Assembly (NCBI GenBank): GCA_963833195.1 | Contig: CAWHXF010000027.1 | Location: forward strand, 4,464,001 to 4,528,000 | Reading direction: 5' to 3' | Length of the DNA: 64,000 bases | Origin: Granulosicoccus sp963833195 | GTDB taxonomy: Bacteria > Pseudomonadota > Gammaproteobacteria > Granulosicoccales > Granulosicoccaceae | Shown here: piece by piece, positions 61,469 through 64,000 of the stretch | How the letters are laid out: the number at the start of each line of letters is the position of its first letter | How positions within the stretch are numbered: the first letter of the stretch is position 1 | Notes under the pieces: model-generated | Database searches by the model: none | Seen by the model: only the letters and a program-made list of their open reading frames with translations | Told to the model about the DNA's origin: nothing | Program-made: the position numbers and the translations under genes

Positions 61469-62181
61469 GAAGGGTTCGCGTGACGGTTGACGATGGCGTC
61501 GACGATGCGCAGGACCTCGTCGCCGCGCCGATAGCCTGGGCGTGCCTCGCCGATGACGGTGCCGTCGGCGGCGTCCGCACGGTTCTCGGTCGAGACCGCA
61601 CGCATCGTGTGCGGGTCCATCGGCTCGCCGAGCGCGGGGATTCGGTGCACGTCGCGACGCGCGAGGGACTCGTCGATGCGACGCAGCGCGATTCCGAGGC
61701 CCTCGGCGAGGCTCTCGACCATGCGCCCGGAGCGACGATCGAGGCGCGCGAGCGCACCGGGCCGGTGCGCGCCGGCGGCGTCCGCGCCCGCGGCGAGCCG
61801 ATCGCGCAGCTCGACGAGCTCGAGCAGCAGCTCGCGCTCGGCGTCGCGGGCCGCGCGTCGCTCGGCATCGCGGCGGGCCTCCAGCTCCCGGGTCAGAGCT
61901 GCATTGTCGGCGCGCAGCGCATCGAACAGCTCGCCGAAGCGTTCGAGCGCGCCCTTGAGCTGGCGCGACTCGAGCCGGACCTCGTTCCTGAGACCCGCGA
62001 GCTCGGTCAGCAGATCGAACAGATCGACGCGGCGTTGCCCGGCGTCGCCGTGCGCTCCGTCCGCCGCCCCATTCGCCGCCCCGTCCGCCGCTTCCGGAAC
62101 ACGTGCCGCGCGGTCGTCGTCGGCCCGCTCCAGGTACTGCCGAAAGCGCTCGACGAGCGCGTCGTGTTCCGCGCCGCTCAC
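61465..62181 (-). CDS. GrpE-like nucleotide exchange factor
   Basis: 238 residues. An acidic/Ala-rich N-terminus (about residues 28-48) precedes a long coiled coil (LFDLLTELAGLRNEVRLESR through RAARDAERELLLELVELRDR), then a beta-rich head with AVSTENRADAADGTVIGEAR and GYRRGDEVLRIVDAIV, which are GrpE C-terminal features. It would exchange ADP on the Hsp70 encoded directly after. GTG start (62179-62181) overlaps the J-protein stop; its own stop overlaps the Hsp70 ATG. Confidence 0.85.
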   Translation of the reverse strand: MSGAEHDALVERFRQYLERADDDRAARVPEAADGAANGAADGAHGDAGQRRVDLFDLLTELAGLRNEVRLESRQLKGALERFGELFDALRADNAALTRELEARRDAERRAARDAERELLLELVELRDRLAAGADAAGAHRPGALARLDRRSGRMVESLAEGLGIALRRIDESLARRDVHRIPALGEPMDPHTMRAVSTENRADAADGTVIGEARPGYRRGDEVLRIVDAIVNRHANPS

Positions 62182-62501
62182 CGCACGCTCTCCCCGAGCA
62201 GCCGTCGCAGCTCGGCTTCCGTCGGCCGGTCGGTCGCGGCATCGCTTTCGGATCGCTGCGCACGGGCATGGAGCAGCGCGAGCGAGACCAGCTCCTCCAC
62301 GTCCGGGGGCGGGTCCTCGAACAGCCGGTACGCCAGGCGGTGAGGCCGCGTGTCGATGCGCTCGTAGGCGGCGCGCAGGGCCTCGAAGCGCTCGGGCGAG
62401 CGCTCGGGCGGATGGCGACGCAGGGCGGTCAGCCACGCCGCGCGTATCGTCTCGTCGTCCGCGTCGCGCGCCACGCCGAGCTGCAGCCACGGATCGTTCA
62501 T
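62178..62501 (-). CDS. J-domain-like protein with HPP in place of HPD
   Basis: 107 residues. The first ~55 resemble a compact J-domain: PWLQLGVARDADDETIRAAW, helix II into ALRRHPPERSPERFEALRAA and helix III AAYERIDT. The invariant HPD loop, which stimulates Hsp70 ATPase, reads HPP. The C-terminal half is a short acidic/Arg helical tail. ATG 62501 overlaps the TPR-like protein stop (ATGA) and its own stop overlaps the GrpE start. Either it works without the HPD aspartate or only tethers. Confidence 0.72.
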   Translation of the reverse strand: MNDPWLQLGVARDADDETIRAAWLTALRRHPPERSPERFEALRAAYERIDTRPHRLAYRLFEDPPPDVEELVSLALLHARAQRSESDAATDRPTEAELRRLLGESVR

Positions 62502-64000
62502 GGCAGGAAGCTTCCCGTCGGGTCGTCGAGGCCGAGATCGCGGCGCAGCGCACGCGCCTCGTCCGGGCCGAGCCGATCGAGCAGGCGCTCGATCGCGCGT
62601 TGCGGGTCGTCGCCCCGTCGCGCGGCCTGCTCCAGCTCCTCGATGCCCTCGGCGCCGAAGGCCGCGAGCAGCGCGATCACCTCGGGCGGTACGTCCGGCG
62701 GAGCGCGTCCCCCGGCGCCGCGCTGCTTGCCCCGACCCTTGCCGCGTCCCTGGCCGCCTTTCCGGCCGCGCCCACCGCCACCGACCGGACCGCCATCGAA
62801 GCCGCCATCGAAGTCGAAGTCGGGGTCGAAACCGTCCTCGAACGGGTCGCGAAGCCGAACGCGTCGCCGAAGCCGCCGAAGGCTCCCGAGCCCTCGAAGA
62901 CCTCCGGCGGATTGATGAGCTCGTCGATGCGCACTCGCGTGCGCGAATCGCCGATGCGCTCGGCGTGGCGCGCCGCGGAGCGCAGCCTCCCCAGGCTCCG
63001 CCCGTCGAGCGCGTGCCAGTCCCCGCGGGCGCGCGCGCACTCGTGCAGGTACACGAACGCCGGCACCTGCGTGTGGCGTCGCGCCGCGACCTCGGCGAAG
63101 GCCTCGAGGATCGCGTATTGGCGCGCGCGCAGCAGCGTCTCGCACAGGCTCTCGACGTCCTCGATCGTCCAGCGCCGCTTGGCCGCGCCGCGCAGCACCT
63201 TCGCCAGCGGCTCCAGCGCGTGGTGCAGCGTTTCGGGATCCTCGCGCTCGGCCCCAATGGCGCGCACCAGGTCGCGCACGCGGGTATCGTCGTCCTCCAG
63301 ACGCCCCGGTGCCGCGAGCCCCGCCCACCGGGCCACGCGTCGCGGGTCGTGTCCGAGGCGCACGGCCTCGAGCGAGACGCGGAAGTGTCCGATCAGCCCG
63401 CCGCCCAAGGCATCGTGGCCGGCCACGAGTCGCTGCCGCCCGCGCGCATCGGCCCCCGCCGATCCGTCGATCATGTCGAGCAACCCGTGCAGCACGTCGA
63501 TGCGGCCGCGGGCCTCGTCGCCCTTGACGCGCACGGCGACGTCGTCGAGTTGGCGACGCGCGAGGTCGAGCTTGCCGGTCTTGATCTGCTTTCTCGCGTG
63601 CGCGAGCGCCGCGTCCAGCATCAGTGCCTTGACCGGGGCGTTCACCGGGTCGATGGCGAGCAGGCGCGCGGCGAGCCGCTCGGCCTTCTTGTAGGCGTTG
63701 CCCGCGAGCGCCGTGCGCACGGCCTCGAGCAGCACGTCGGTGTCGTTCGGCAGCCACTCGAGCGCTTCGTCCGTCGCCGCACGGGCGCTCTTGAGATCGT
63801 CCGACTCGCGCAACGTCGAGATCAATCGCACCGTCGCCGCGGCATCGTGCGGATCGAGCGCGACGCTCTCCCACAGCGCATCGATCACCATCGGATCATC
63901 GGGCGAGCCGAACGGCGGCCGTGCGCGCAGGTCCGCCAGGCGACGGTTGACCAGCGCTGCCGCGAGCTGTCGGTCGCGCTCCTGCAGGAATGCTCCCTCG
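62498..64000 (-). pseudogene. large TPR-like repeat protein of the chaperone cassette, frameshifted, 5' end outside
   Basis: At least ~500 codons; the start lies beyond base 64000. The upstream frame has TPR/helical-repeat character (AVRLISTLRESDD-like repeats, for example EWLPNDTDVLLEAVRTALAG and LAARLLAIDPVNAPVKALML). Near 62846-62853 the frame must shift by one missing base: ELINPPEVFEGSGAFGGFGD continues in another frame as DPFEDGFDPDFDFDGGFDGG, then a Gly/Arg/Lys-rich stretch (GRGRKGGQGRGKGRGKQRG) and a helical tail ending TGSFLP. If the missing base is a sequencing error, the gene is intact. It heads the visible part of a run of 4-bp overlaps leading to the J, GrpE and Hsp70 genes. Confidence 0.7.

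Overview
This window comes from a very GC-rich (roughly 70% or more) gammaproteobacterial chromosome. Several gene orders are classic for Gammaproteobacteria: yibN-grxC-secB; proA-nadD-rsfS-rlmH-maf-rng-yhdP; purN-purM-(DUF2066)-hda-(DUF2069)-wrbA; dapA-bamC; and xseB-ispA-dxs. They point to a purple-sulfur/Chromatiales-like or related lineage, but the genus cannot be fixed from sequence alone. No rRNA, tRNA, phage, insertion sequence or CRISPR array was seen.

Layout. 1-1616 (minus): an ABC transporter ATPase and partial permease behind a conserved hypothetical. 1800-5050 (plus): cytochrome b561, a frameshifted di-haem cytochrome c, rhodanese, glutaredoxin and SecB; trmL follows on minus. 5759-15423 (plus): a compact MSHA/type II secretion-like pilus locus (ExeA/MshM ATPase, MshL secretin, MshE ATPase, MshG platform, MshI/PilMN-like, MshJ/PilO-like, MshK-like, two prepilins). 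From the secretin to the last prepilin every junction is a 4-bp start/stop overlap. 15437-25880: tatD, a 269-bp palindromic element, then proA through yhdP. 25954-30418: a solitary iolB, a propeller-like lipoprotein, darP, an exported protein and a DUF3108 protein. 30461-35809: a palindrome, purN/purM, DUF2066, hda, DUF2069, wrbA. 36092-39602: a PilB-like ATPase, a REP-like element, a frame-scrambled acyltransferase and a lipoprotein. 39633-44453: proS, a LysR regulator, a decayed endonuclease/phosphatase gene, a BON-LysM protein and a 2-hydroxyacid dehydrogenase. 44500-51394: a GH16 lipoprotein, a PerM-type permease, bcp, dapA, bamC and a metallo-beta-lactamase-fold protein. 51399-55366 (minus): a thiamine operon led by a TPP riboswitch, thiD' (5'-truncated), a substrate-binding fragment, thiO, thiS, thiG, thiE. 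55426-64000 (minus): a chaperone cassette (TPR-like protein, J-like protein, GrpE, Hsp70, zinc ribbon), a VapBC-like toxin-antitoxin pair, then xseB-ispA-dxs.

Most notable: the tightly coupled pilus/secretion operon; a second Hsp70-GrpE-J-like cassette whose J protein has HPP instead of HPD; a toxin-antitoxin pair whose toxin stop codon overlaps the xseB start; a TPP riboswitch that abuts a thiD lacking its N-terminus; a multi-hairpin element with perfect 34-bp ends whose outermost bases recur in a second palindrome; and several broken reading frames (cytochrome c, acyltransferase, endonuclease/phosphatase, TPR protein). Some of the single-base breaks may be sequencing errors.
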